From Flavobacteriaceae bacterium HL-DH10 (GTDB lineage: Bacteria; Bacteroidota; Bacteroidia; Flavobacteriales; Flavobacteriaceae): a DNA stretch of 64,000 nucleotides. A program made the position numbers and the translations under genes. Location: assembly GCA_031826515.1 (NCBI GenBank), contig CP134536.1:3664501-3728500 (forward strand), in the 5' to 3' direction. Below the pieces are notes generated by a model. The model saw only the letters and a list, made by a program, of their open reading frames with translations. It was not told the DNA's origin and did not search any database. This document shows positions 24,974 through 33,902 of the stretch, one piece after another; position 1 is the first letter of the stretch, and each line of letters opens with the position of its first letter.

Positions 24974-25432
24974 ATGGAAAAACATACTTATAACGTTAAT
25001 ATTAGTTGGACACAAGACCGAAAAGGAATGATGTGCTCACCAGAGTTAAAAAAGAATGAAACCAATGAAACCTATTGCATAGAAGTTGCAACACCACCAG
25101 AGTTTGATAAAGGAATTCCAAATATCTGGACGCCAGAACATTTATTTACAGCAGCTGTGAGCAGTTGTTTAATGACTACCTTTTTGGCTATTGCCGAATA
25201 TTCAAAATTAGAATTTGTCAGTTTTAAATGTGATTCCAAAGGGATTTTAGAGAAGCTAGATGGTAAGTTTGTAATTAGTGAAGTATTATTGTTTCCAGAA
25301 GTCATCATTACAGACGAATCTAAACGAGAACGTACAGAACGTATTTTAGATAAATCTGAAAAAGCCTGTTTAATTTCAAATTCAATTACTTCAAAAGTTA
25401 CTATGAAGAGTAAAATCACTATTCAGAATTAG
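24974..25432 (+). CDS. OsmC family protein
   Basis: The 152-residue product fits OsmC/YhfA-like proteins: an N-terminal beta region with WTQDRKGMMCSPELK, then the helical motif WTPEHLFTAAVSSCLMTTFL with the first redox Cys, and a C-terminal segment with SEKACLISNSI carrying the second. OsmC-type enzymes reduce organic hydroperoxides through these two cysteines. Its presence within an ABC efflux operon suggests the exported compound or its inducer may be an oxidant, which is inference. Confidence 0.9.
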   Translation: MEKHTYNVNISWTQDRKGMMCSPELKKNETNETYCIEVATPPEFDKGIPNIWTPEHLFTAAVSSCLMTTFLAIAEYSKLEFVSFKCDSKGILEKLDGKFVISEVLLFPEVIITDESKRERTERILDKSEKACLISNSITSKVTMKSKITIQN

Positions 25433-25437
25433 TTAAT

Positions 25438-26340
25438 TTGAGCATTTCTGTTAAACATATCAGTAAAACGTATAAAAAGGCAAAAGCTTTACAAAACATT
25501 TCTTTTGAGGTTAAAAAAGGGGAACTTTTCGGACTTATTGGTCCTGACGGAGCAGGAAAAACGACTCTGTTTCGCATTTTAACCACCCTTTTAATCCCAG
25601 ATGAAGGAACAGCAAACGTTGATGGTTTTGATGTGTTTAATGATTATAAAAAAATACGAAATGGTGTGGGTTATATGCCAGGGAAATTTTCGTTGTATCA
25701 AGACTTAACAGTTAAAGAAAATTTAAATTTTTTCGCAACTATATTTGGAACAACCATTGAAGAGAATTACGATTTAATTAAAGAAATCTATGTACAAATA
25801 GAACCTTTCAAAAATCGTAGAGCAGGAAAGCTTTCTGGAGGTATGAAACAAAAACTAGCCTTGTGCTGTGCGCTAATTCATAAACCAGAAGTTTTATTTT
25901 TAGATGAACCAACTACTGGAGTAGATCCAGTTTCTCGTAAAGAATTTTGGGAAATGCTTAAGCGTTTACAACAAAAAGGTATTACTATTTTAGTTTCTAC
26001 ACCATATATGGATGAAGCTGAACTTTGCGACAGAATAGCATTAATTCAAGATGGAAAAATTTTAGAAATAGAGACACCTCAAGCCCTCGTTAAAAAGTTT
26101 CCTAAATCCATTTATAATATTGGGGCTAATAACATGTATCAACTTATAAAAAGCTTAAAAAGTTATTCATATCAATATAGCGTGTTTCCATTTGGAGAGT
26201 TTGTGCATTATATTGATACGAGAGAAAATTTTAGCACAAGAGACTTATTACAGTTTTTAGAATCTCAAAGTCTTTCTGATATAACCATAGAAAAAACACA
26301 ACCAACTATAGAAGATGCCTTTATGGAATTATCCAAATAA
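25438..26340 (+). CDS. ABC transporter ATP-binding protein (YbhF-like, first NBD)
   Basis: This 300-residue ATPase starts at a TTG codon, 5 bases after the OsmC stop. It has Walker A GPDGAGKTT, signature LSGGMKQKLALC and Walker B VLFLDEPTTGVD, with a C-terminal extension of about 80 residues. In the YbhF family two nucleotide-binding domains are fused; here they are two separate adjacent genes. Together with the next ATPase and two permeases it should drive tripartite export. Confidence 0.92.
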   Translation: MSISVKHISKTYKKAKALQNISFEVKKGELFGLIGPDGAGKTTLFRILTTLLIPDEGTANVDGFDVFNDYKKIRNGVGYMPGKFSLYQDLTVKENLNFFATIFGTTIEENYDLIKEIYVQIEPFKNRRAGKLSGGMKQKLALCCALIHKPEVLFLDEPTTGVDPVSRKEFWEMLKRLQQKGITILVSTPYMDEAELCDRIALIQDGKILEIETPQALVKKFPKSIYNIGANNMYQLIKSLKSYSYQYSVFPFGEFVHYIDTRENFSTRDLLQFLESQSLSDITIEKTQPTIEDAFMELSK

Positions 26341-26371
26341 AGAGCCCTGAATAGGAGATTTAAAATAAATA

Positions 26372-27100
26372 ATGAGCGATAATAAAGTTATACAAGTTAA
26401 AAATCTAACCAAAAAATTTGGTGATTTTACTGCTGTAGATACCATAACATTTGATGTTGAAAAAGGAGAAGTATTTGGTTTTTTAGGAGCTAATGGTGCA
26501 GGAAAAACGACCGCCATTAAAATGCTTATTGGTATTTCTAAACCAACATTTGGTGAAGCACAAGTTGCTGGCTTTAATGTATTTACTAATGCCGAAGATG
26601 TTAAAAAGAATATTGGTTATATGAGTCAGAAATTTGCGCTATACGATGATTTAACAGTTAGAGAAAACATCACTTTTTTTGGTGGTATTTACGGATTATC
26701 TAAAACTAGAATTAAAGAAAAAGCAGATGCGTTAATAGAAGAATTGGGATTAAAAGGAGTTAGTAATCAATTAGTTAAGAGTTTACCTTTGGGATGGAAA
26801 CAAAAAATATCTTTTTCAGTAGCCTTATTGCACGACCCGAAAATTGTGTTTCTAGATGAACCCACTGGAGGAGTAGATCCTATTACTAGGCGACAGTTTT
26901 GGGAACTCATTTATAAAGCAGCAAGCCAAGGAACTACCATTTTTGTAACAACGCATTATATGGATGAAGCTGAATATTGTGACCGCGTATCGATTATGGT
27001 TAATGGAAAAATAGAAGCATTAAACACTCCTAAAAATCTAAAAGAACAGTTTAAAGTTGCTAATATGAATGATGTGTTTTTAATGTTGGCGAGAGGATGA
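26372..27100 (+). CDS. ABC transporter ATP-binding protein (second NBD)
   Basis: A 242-residue ATPase with Walker A GANGAGKTT and Walker B IVFLDEPTGGVD. The signature motif is degenerate (SLPLGWKQKISF instead of LSGGQ), as often seen in one half of asymmetric ABC pairs. It begins 31 bases after the first ATPase gene and overlaps the first permease gene by 4 bases (ATGA), implying coupled translation. Confidence 0.92.
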   Translation: MSDNKVIQVKNLTKKFGDFTAVDTITFDVEKGEVFGFLGANGAGKTTAIKMLIGISKPTFGEAQVAGFNVFTNAEDVKKNIGYMSQKFALYDDLTVRENITFFGGIYGLSKTRIKEKADALIEELGLKGVSNQLVKSLPLGWKQKISFSVALLHDPKIVFLDEPTGGVDPITRRQFWELIYKAASQGTTIFVTTHYMDEAEYCDRVSIMVNGKIEALNTPKNLKEQFKVANMNDVFLMLARG

Positions 27101-28203
27101 AAAAATTTAAAGGCTTTATAAAAAAAGAATTCTATCACATCTTTAGAGATAAACGCTCGTTGTTTATTCTTTTTGGAATGCCTATTGCACAAATCATGCT
27201 TTTTGGGTTTGCTATTACCAACGAAATAAACAATGTAGATATTGCTATTTTAGATCATGCTAAAGATGCTACTACAAAAGAAATAATCAATAAAATTTCG
27301 GCATCTTCTTATTTTAGTATTCATCAATTTATTGAAAATGAATCAGATATTGAGTCCGTTTTTAAAACAGGAAAAATAAAAGCAGTATTAAATTTTGAAA
27401 AGGATTTTAGTAAAAATCTAATTAAAGAAAACCAAGCAACGTTACAAATAATTGCAGATGCTACCGATCCTAATACAGCGAATACAATTAGTAATTATGT
27501 AAATGCCATGCTTTTAAATTATTTAAAGGAGCAAAATAAAGATATTAAAATAGCGTATCAAATAATGCCTCAAACCCGTATGGTGTATAATCCAGAGTTA
27601 AAAAGTGTGTATATGTTTGTGCCTGGTGTTATGACTATTATTTTAATGTTGGTTTCTGCTATGATGACCTCCATTTCTATTTCTAAAGAAAAAGAACTAG
27701 GGACGATGGAAATTTTATTGGTATCGCCTTTAAAACCTTTTTTAGTTATAGTTGGCAAAGTGTTTCCATATATATTTTTATCAATTATTAATGCAGCAGT
27801 TATTATCATTTTAAGCATGTTTGTTTTTAAAATGCCTGTTCAAGGAAGTTTGTTTTTGTTAGGATTAGAAAGTGTTTTATTCATTATAACATCATTATCA
27901 TTAGGTATTTTAATTTCAACTATTTCTGCTACGCAGCAAACTGCTATGATGATTTCATTAATGGGATTAATGCTTCCAACAATTTTGTTATCGGGGTTTA
28001 TTTTTCCTATTTCGAGTATGCCGCTCCCTTTGCAAATTATTAGTAACATTATTCCTGCAAAGTGGTTTATTATTATTGTAAAAGGTATTATGCTAAAAGG
28101 TGTTGGTTTATCATTTATATGGAAAGAAACATTGGTTTTATTTGGTATGACCGTTTTTTACATGGTGATAAGTGTGAAGAAATACAACATTAGACTCGAA
28201 TAA
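27097..28203 (+). CDS. ABC-2 type permease (YbhS/YbhR-like), first
   Basis: The 368-residue protein has one N-terminal membrane helix, a periplasmic domain of about 140 residues, then five helices. This is the ABC-2 export permease arrangement. Family phrases include FIKKEFYHIFRDKRSL at the start and SISKEKELGTMEILLVSPLK before helix 3. Its start overlaps the ATPase gene. It pairs with the next gene to form the translocation path. Confidence 0.92.
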   Translation: MKKFKGFIKKEFYHIFRDKRSLFILFGMPIAQIMLFGFAITNEINNVDIAILDHAKDATTKEIINKISASSYFSIHQFIENESDIESVFKTGKIKAVLNFEKDFSKNLIKENQATLQIIADATDPNTANTISNYVNAMLLNYLKEQNKDIKIAYQIMPQTRMVYNPELKSVYMFVPGVMTIILMLVSAMMTSISISKEKELGTMEILLVSPLKPFLVIVGKVFPYIFLSIINAAVIIILSMFVFKMPVQGSLFLLGLESVLFIITSLSLGILISTISATQQTAMMISLMGLMLPTILLSGFIFPISSMPLPLQIISNIIPAKWFIIIVKGIMLKGVGLSFIWKETLVLFGMTVFYMVISVKKYNIRLE

Positions 28204-28213
28204 ATGTAAACAC

Positions 28214-29335
28214 ATGAAAACGATTTTTTACATCATACAGAAAGAGTTTAAGCAGATTTTTAGAAATAAAAGCATGTTGCCCATTATATTTATCATGCCT
28301 TTGTTTCAACTTATTATACTTGCAAATGCTGCGACATTCGATATTAAAAATATCAAGTTCGCTTATATTGATAATGATCATTCATCAACTTCTAGAGCTT
28401 TAATTGATAAATTTAGAGCTTCAAATTATTTTAATGTTATAACTGATTTTTCTTCAGAAAAACAAGGAAGTGCAGCAATGCTTAAAGGAGATGTCGATGT
28501 GTTATTAGAAATTCCAGTACAATTTGAACGTGCTATACAAAAAGAAAAATATGCTAATTTAGGAATTACCATCAATGCTATTGATGGGGCAGCTGCTGGT
28601 TTAGAAAATGTATATGTGACACAAATAATACAACGCTTCAATACGCATTTAAAAACAGATTTACAGATAGCTTCTAATAGCAGTATTAAACCTTTAAATA
28701 TTGTAAGCATTCCATTATTTTGGTATAATAAAACTTTAAATTATAAAACCTTTATGGTTCCAGGTATTTTGGTTTTATTAGTAACGATGATTACTTTATT
28801 TCTATCGGGAATGAATATTGTACGAGAAAAAGAAATAGGTACTTTAGAACAAATTAACGTGACACCTATTAATAAAAGTCAGTTTATTATTGGCAAATTA
28901 TTTCCATTTTGGGTGATAGGATTAGGGTTATTAACCGTTGGTTTGCTTATTGCAAAACTTGTTTTTAATGTTCCTATGGTGGGTAGTTTTCTTTTAATGT
29001 ATTTCTATACGTCTATATATCTATTAGTAGTTTTAGGTATTGGTTTATTTATTTCAAACTTTACTGATACACAGCAACAGGCTATGTTTATTTCTTGGTT
29101 TTTTATGGTGATTTTTATTTTAATGAGTGGGTTATTTACACCTATTGAAAGTATGCCAGAATGGGCGCAAATTATCACAGAATTTAATCCCATTAAATAT
29201 TTTGTAGAAGTTATGCGTATGGTGATGCTAAAAGGTTCAGGATTTATCGATATACTTCCACAACTAGCAAAAACCTTATTATATGCGCTTGTTATGAACG
29301 GATTAGCAGTTTGGAGTTATAAGAAAATATCTTAA
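28214..29335 (+). CDS. ABC-2 type permease, second
   Basis: The 373-residue protein has the same layout as the preceding permease: IIQKEFKQIFRNKSMLPI at the N-terminus, a large extracytoplasmic loop, and NIVREKEIGTLEQINVTPI before the C-terminal helices. It is the last gene of the efflux operon; the phosphatase gene on the other strand ends at the next base, so the two genes abut tail to tail and any terminator must lie within coding sequence. Confidence 0.92.
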   Translation: MKTIFYIIQKEFKQIFRNKSMLPIIFIMPLFQLIILANAATFDIKNIKFAYIDNDHSSTSRALIDKFRASNYFNVITDFSSEKQGSAAMLKGDVDVLLEIPVQFERAIQKEKYANLGITINAIDGAAAGLENVYVTQIIQRFNTHLKTDLQIASNSSIKPLNIVSIPLFWYNKTLNYKTFMVPGILVLLVTMITLFLSGMNIVREKEIGTLEQINVTPINKSQFIIGKLFPFWVIGLGLLTVGLLIAKLVFNVPMVGSFLLMYFYTSIYLLVVLGIGLFISNFTDTQQQAMFISWFFMVIFILMSGLFTPIESMPEWAQIITEFNPIKYFVEVMRMVMLKGSGFIDILPQLAKTLLYALVMNGLAVWSYKKIS

Positions 29336-30568
29336 TTATTTATTAATAACTAACGAATCAAGTACGGCTCCACCTATAGATGCAATGGCTTTTAATTTAA
29401 GTTGACGTCCTTTAATATTAATAAGTGTAAAATGCCCTCTATGCGCTGTTGCAGCAACAATATTTTTATCACATTGTCCTGGATTCCAATCTTTTTTAAG
29501 CTTCCCTCCTGCGCCCGTAGTAATTTGTATAAAACCATCTTTAATGTCTCCGTATTCGTTTAATGGAGTATTATAGTGCTCCATAACCTTTCCGTTTTTA
29601 TCAAAAGGCATTAGTCTTTCATAAGTATGAGCATGCCCGTTTAAAACTAAATCCACATTGTATTTAGTAAACAGCGGATACATATCAACAACAGCTTTAT
29701 ATTCTGGTTTATAAGTACATGTAATACCATTATGATGGAAGTATACAAAGATCCAATCATACTTTCCTTGCGCATTTTTTAAGTCGTTTTCAAACCATTC
29801 TATTTGATTTTCTTGATCGTACATTTTTCCACTTCTAGTGTCTAATGCAATAAAATGTGCATTGTTATAATCAAAAGAATAGTAGTGTTCATTATTAGGA
29901 AGTTTCCATTCTGTAGCAAAATTTATATCAGGATTAACGTGCCAATCATGGTTTCCTAAGGCAGGATAAAAAGGAATGTTTTTCAAGATAGATTCCATAG
30001 GCTTAAAAAGATAAGCATCTGCGAAAGCGCTTTTTCCATCTGGATAAATGATGTCTCCTAAGCCGAGGCCAAAATCTGGATGCTTTTTTAAATTGTGTAT
30101 TTGCCAAGATGTAATTTCAGGAAAACCACCTTTATTTATAGGCTCACCAATATCTCCCATAGCATAAAAGGAAAAACTAGCATTTTTTTCAGCAGATTCG
30201 GTTTTAAAAAAATAATCTTCACCCGAGGCTAGTCGTTTATCATCCGTATAAATAGCATAATAATATTTCTTACCACGCTCAAGACCTTTTATGGAAACTG
30301 TATTTCTTAATTTTAAACTGTCTTTTGTTATAAAGCCATGTGCAACTTTATCTAAAACTTTAGATGTTCCATACTTTACTATAGCCTTTTTACCTTTATT
30401 GGTAATCCATAAAATACTGATACTATCTTTAAAAGCATTCTGTAAATATGGTTGTCGGATTAGATTAACAGTATTTCTTTTATTGTAAGATGATTTACAA
30501 TTAAATGCTAAAAACAAACAAGTTAGTATCGTTATTAGTTTGAGAATAGTGTTAGTTGAAAATGTCAT
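29336..30568 (-). CDS. purple acid phosphatase-like metallophosphoesterase
   Basis: The 410-residue product has an N-terminal signal with a possible lipobox (AFNCKS), a fibronectin-like domain (about 35-125) and a calcineurin-like phosphoesterase domain. Metal-binding blocks are in order: AMGDIGEP, GLGDIIYPDG, ALGNHDWH, FHHNG and NGHAHTYER. This is the two-domain layout of purple acid phosphatases and alkaline phosphatase D-like enzymes. It probably releases phosphate from organic esters in the periplasm or at the surface. No Pho-regulon partner is nearby. Confidence 0.9.
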   Translation of the reverse strand: MTFSTNTILKLITILTCLFLAFNCKSSYNKRNTVNLIRQPYLQNAFKDSISILWITNKGKKAIVKYGTSKVLDKVAHGFITKDSLKLRNTVSIKGLERGKKYYYAIYTDDKRLASGEDYFFKTESAEKNASFSFYAMGDIGEPINKGGFPEITSWQIHNLKKHPDFGLGLGDIIYPDGKSAFADAYLFKPMESILKNIPFYPALGNHDWHVNPDINFATEWKLPNNEHYYSFDYNNAHFIALDTRSGKMYDQENQIEWFENDLKNAQGKYDWIFVYFHHNGITCTYKPEYKAVVDMYPLFTKYNVDLVLNGHAHTYERLMPFDKNGKVMEHYNTPLNEYGDIKDGFIQITTGAGGKLKKDWNPGQCDKNIVAATAHRGHFTLINIKGRQLKLKAIASIGGAVLDSLVINK

Positions 30569-30634
30569 ATTTTAAATTTAGGAGATATGAGGTAAAGGTA
30601 TAATCTTCTTTGTTATGCGATGGTTAACATAGTA

Positions 30635-31612
30635 TTATAAAATCACATTAAACAAATATCCTGAAATTATTATACATAGTGTTACAACACTAAAAAAGAT
30701 ACCTATTAGTTTTAATGACATCACTTTTTTAAGGAGCATGGCTTCTGGCAATGATAAGGCAACAACCCCCATCATAAAAGCAATAGCTGTACCTAATGGA
30801 ATACCTTTACTGACTAAAACTTGCACTACAGGAAGTATTCCTGAGGCATTGGAATACATTGGAACCGCTAAAATAGTAGCTAATGGAACAGCAAAAATGT
30901 TGTTTTTGTTCATATATTGTTCAAAAAAACCTTCTGGAATATAACCATGCATTATCCCTCCAATAGCTATACCTACCAGAACATAAGGTATTACACCTTT
31001 TAATATTTTTATAGTATCATTATATATTGTAGGCAGCTTTTCTATAAAAGATTTAGGTTCTTCTTTAAGGCTATTTGGATTATTTTTTGATGCCATTAAA
31101 ACCTCTTTAACCCAAGGGGTTAAAAGCTTATCTAATTTTAAGTGTTGTAAAATGAATCCCGAAATAGTTCCCAATAAAATACCACTAATAATATAAATTG
31201 CGGTGATTTTAAATCCGAATAATCCTAAAAACAAACCAATGGCAACTTCATTCACTAAAGGCGATGTAATTAAAAATGCAAACGTAACTCCTAACGGAAT
31301 TCCTCCTCTTACAAAACCAATAAATAAAGGAACAGAAGAACATGAGCAAAATGGTGTAACAACACCAAAAAGACTTGCCATAAAATAATCTAGACCAAAT
31401 AATTTATGTGTGGTAAGATAGTTTTTAACCCTTTCTACAGGAAAATAACTATTAACAAATCCCATCAAGAATATTATGATGACTAATAATGTTATGATCT
31501 TTATACTATCGTAAATAAAGAAATCTAAAGCTTTAGCAAAATGACTTTCGGAGTTTAGTTTTAAAAGGATATTTACGTAGCTTTTAACGATATACAGTAA
31601 GACGTGAAACAT
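30635..31612 (-). CDS. permease of the COG0701/ArsP-like family
   Basis: The 325-residue inner-membrane protein has about eight helices and the signature TPFCSCSSVPLFIGFVRGG, with a second half containing VPMYSNASGILPVVQ. This matches the DUF318/ArsP permease group. Some members export organoarsenicals, but others have different or unknown substrates; the Cys-Ser-Cys-Ser motif suggests soft metal or thiol chemistry. It starts 2 bases after the thioredoxin-like gene stop, so the pair acts together. Confidence 0.88.
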   Translation of the reverse strand: MFHVLLYIVKSYVNILLKLNSESHFAKALDFFIYDSIKIITLLVIIIFLMGFVNSYFPVERVKNYLTTHKLFGLDYFMASLFGVVTPFCSCSSVPLFIGFVRGGIPLGVTFAFLITSPLVNEVAIGLFLGLFGFKITAIYIISGILLGTISGFILQHLKLDKLLTPWVKEVLMASKNNPNSLKEEPKSFIEKLPTIYNDTIKILKGVIPYVLVGIAIGGIMHGYIPEGFFEQYMNKNNIFAVPLATILAVPMYSNASGILPVVQVLVSKGIPLGTAIAFMMGVVALSLPEAMLLKKVMSLKLIGIFFSVVTLCIIISGYLFNVIL

Positions 31613-31614
31613 TC

Positions 31615-31851
31615 CTATTTGGTTAACAGCTCGTACACTTCATTTTTAGATGGAACTCTACCTTTAATACCAATAACACCATCAATTACTATAGCTGGAG
31701 TTGACATGACATTAAATGTCATTATTTCAGCAATGTCTTCAATTTTTTCAATATGTGCATCAATATTATTTTCGCTTACAACATTTTGAACTAAATCCGT
31801 TACAGCTTTACATTTAGAACATCCTGTTCCTAAAATTTTAATTGTTTTCAT
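31615..31851 (-). CDS. small thioredoxin-fold protein (CxxC redox protein)
   Basis: The 78-residue protein has an N-terminal ILGTGCSKC motif giving a CxxC redox pair (Cys10, Cys13) and MSTPAIVIDG with the cis-proline of the thioredoxin fold. This is the thioredoxin_3/MTH895 group. Such genes are regularly paired with COG0701 permeases, as here. It may transfer electrons or metal to the permease. A TGAT-N4-ATCA palindrome lies about 140 bases upstream. Confidence 0.9.
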   Translation of the reverse strand: MKTIKILGTGCSKCKAVTDLVQNVVSENNIDAHIEKIEDIAEIMTFNVMSTPAIVIDGVIGIKGRVPSKNEVYELLTK

Positions 31852-31985
31852 GTGTTTGTATTTGCTCGTTTTTATTAGTTAGATGCAATATCCTGCTAAT
31901 CAAATTGGGTTACATTTTACTCTATATATGGAAATGATAGGTTAGTATAAATTCTTGTAAAATTACACCATCTTTATATAGCTTT

Positions 31986-32003
31986 ACATGATAATTATCA
32001 TGT
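31986..32003 (-). promoter_or_regulatory. 18-bp palindrome with TGAT-N4-ATCA core
   Basis: ACATGATAATTATCATGT is a perfect 18-base palindrome in the divergent region between the thioredoxin/permease pair and the ammonium transporter. It is about 135 bases from the former and about 255 from the latter, so which one it controls is open. Nothing else is recognised in 31852-32257. Confidence 0.5.
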
Positions 32004-32257
32004 TAAAAAGATCGTATTCAATTAAAAATATTGAGCAAATAAAAGTATGATTTTGTAAAAAAAATACTGATGATGAATTTTTAGAAATATCGAGTTCTCA
32101 CTTAAAAATAAATTATGATTTCTAGTAATCATTAAAAATATATTAAAAATGTTTTTTTATAATTTAATCCTTTAAAAGAAGCTTCTGTATTTTGGTATAT
32201 TTCGCCTTTTATTATAAAAACCACTCATTTTTTTATTTAAACAAAACAAATTAATTT

Positions 32258-33511
32258 ATGCAAGATGTAGTAACTACTGCTGTAGAACAAAAAGAACTTA
32301 TTTCAGCTATTGATACCGTTTGGGTTGCAATATGCGCAGCAATCATTTTTTTAATGGAAGGAGGTTTTGCACTTCTTGAAGCAGGTTTTGTTCGTGCTAA
32401 AAACGCCATGAGTATAATAGCGAAAGTTATAATTGATATTACTTTTGGAGGGCTTGCATTTTATACAATTGGATTTGGAATTGCTTATGGCGCTTCAAAT
32501 GGTTGGTTTGCTTTTGATATAGGCATCACAGAAGCTGATTTAGGTTTAGGTCTAACGGTCTCTAATAAATTGTTTTGGTTTATCCAACTTGGTTTTGCCA
32601 TTGCTGCTATTTCAATAGTTTCTGGTGCGGTGGCTGAAAGGATGAAAGTATGGGCCTATGCGGTTTTTGTTGTTATTTTTTGTTCAGTCATGTATCCGTT
32701 AGCAGCTAATTGGGTTTGGAATCCTAACGGTTGGTTGGCGCTAAGAGGTTTTAATGATTTTGCTGGATCTGCAGCAGTTCATGCTATGGGAGGCTTTGCA
32801 GCTTTAGCCGCTGCTATTGTTTTAGGACCTCGTTTAGGTAAATATGATACCGATGGAAAGCCAGTTGCCATTCCAGGGCATAATTTACCTTTAGCGGCAG
32901 TTGGTGGATTTATATTGTGGTTTGGTTGGTTTGGTTTTAATCCCGGCTCTACCTTAGGTGCTGTTGGTAATTGGGAATTAATAGGAATTATAGCAACCAA
33001 TACCTTTTTAGCCTCGGCAGCAGGAGGTATTTCTACTATGTTTTATACTTATTTTAAATACGGACAAATTGATGTTACCATGACTATTAATGGTGTTCTA
33101 GCCGGTTTAGTTGCTGTTACTGCTGGGTGTAATATTTTAGATTCAGGATCTGCTATTATAATTGGATTAATTGCAGGTGTTTTAGTTGATGTTGCTGTTA
33201 TTTTTATTGATAAAATTAAAATTGACGATCCGGTTGGTGCTATTGCAGTTCATGGAGTAAATGGATTATTTGGTACCATAGCTGTTGGTTTATTTGCTGC
33301 AGATGGTGGCTTGTTTTTTGGAGGTGGTGCTGATTTATTAATTACGCAAGTAATAGGAGTCTTAGTTATTGGTTCTTTTTCTTTTATCCTTACTTTTATA
33401 ATAATGACTATTTTGAAAAAGACTATTGGTATTCGCGTAAATAGATCGGAAGAAACTGCTGGAATTGATGCTGTTTCGTTTGGAGTTGAAGCTTACACAA
33501 CTTTTGAATAA
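32258..33511 (+). CDS. amtB: ammonium transporter
   Basis: The 417-residue protein has eleven hydrophobic helices and Amt family blocks: FLMEGGFALLEAGFVRAKN near the N-terminus, the first pore His in AVHAMGGFAALAAAIVLGPR and the second in AVHGVNGLFGTIAVGLFA. There is no cleaved signal. It takes up ammonium across the inner membrane. The PII gene follows by 31 bases, the standard amtB-glnK arrangement in which PII blocks the channel when nitrogen is plentiful. Confidence 0.95.
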   Translation: MQDVVTTAVEQKELISAIDTVWVAICAAIIFLMEGGFALLEAGFVRAKNAMSIIAKVIIDITFGGLAFYTIGFGIAYGASNGWFAFDIGITEADLGLGLTVSNKLFWFIQLGFAIAAISIVSGAVAERMKVWAYAVFVVIFCSVMYPLAANWVWNPNGWLALRGFNDFAGSAAVHAMGGFAALAAAIVLGPRLGKYDTDGKPVAIPGHNLPLAAVGGFILWFGWFGFNPGSTLGAVGNWELIGIIATNTFLASAAGGISTMFYTYFKYGQIDVTMTINGVLAGLVAVTAGCNILDSGSAIIIGLIAGVLVDVAVIFIDKIKIDDPVGAIAVHGVNGLFGTIAVGLFAADGGLFFGGGADLLITQVIGVLVIGSFSFILTFIIMTILKKTIGIRVNRSEETAGIDAVSFGVEAYTTFE

Positions 33512-33542
33512 AAAATTAATAGACTAAATAAAAATTACAAAG

Positions 33543-33884
33543 ATGAAAAAAGTAGAAGCTATTATAAGACCATCAAAGTTAAAAGCAGTACAACGCGGAT
33601 TAAAAGAAGCAGATATACCATGTATTACTGTTATTCCTGTAAAAGGTACTGGGTTACAAAAAACATATTCTGAGCGCTATCGTGGAACGGAGCAGTCTAT
33701 GATTCTTCAAAGTCGCGTTATGATTATGTGTGTAGTTAGCGATAAACATTTACAAAAATGTATCGATGTTATTAAGAATAATGCCTGTGAAAATCAAGCT
33801 GGAGATGGTAAAATATTTATTTATCATGTAGAAGATGCTATTCGACTAAGTACTGGTGTTCAAGGTATTGATGCTATTATTTAA
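33543..33884 (+). CDS. glnK: PII nitrogen regulatory protein
   Basis: The 113-residue protein has the PII fold signatures KKVEAIIRPSKL, the T-loop region KTYSERYRGTEQ and the C-terminal nucleotide loop GDGKIFIYHVEDAIRLSTG. It should bind ATP/ADP and 2-oxoglutarate and control the neighbouring Amt channel. Counting from Met1, Tyr46 is present but position 51, the uridylylated Tyr in enteric PII, is Gln. Classical uridylylation is therefore not expected. Confidence 0.94.
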   Translation: MKKVEAIIRPSKLKAVQRGLKEADIPCITVIPVKGTGLQKTYSERYRGTEQSMILQSRVMIMCVVSDKHLQKCIDVIKNNACENQAGDGKIFIYHVEDAIRLSTGVQGIDAII

Positions 33885-33902
33885 TAATAATAAAATCTAT
33901 AA

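Noticed and set aside
26372-27100. Degenerate ABC signature as a sign of a dead gene
   Set aside because: Walker A and B are intact, and asymmetric ABC pairs commonly have one degenerate site.
31986-32003. Reading the palindrome as a Fur box
   Set aside because: Fur consensus has TGATAAT-N-ATTATCA. Here the two halves are fused to TGATAATTATCA, and no iron gene is adjacent.
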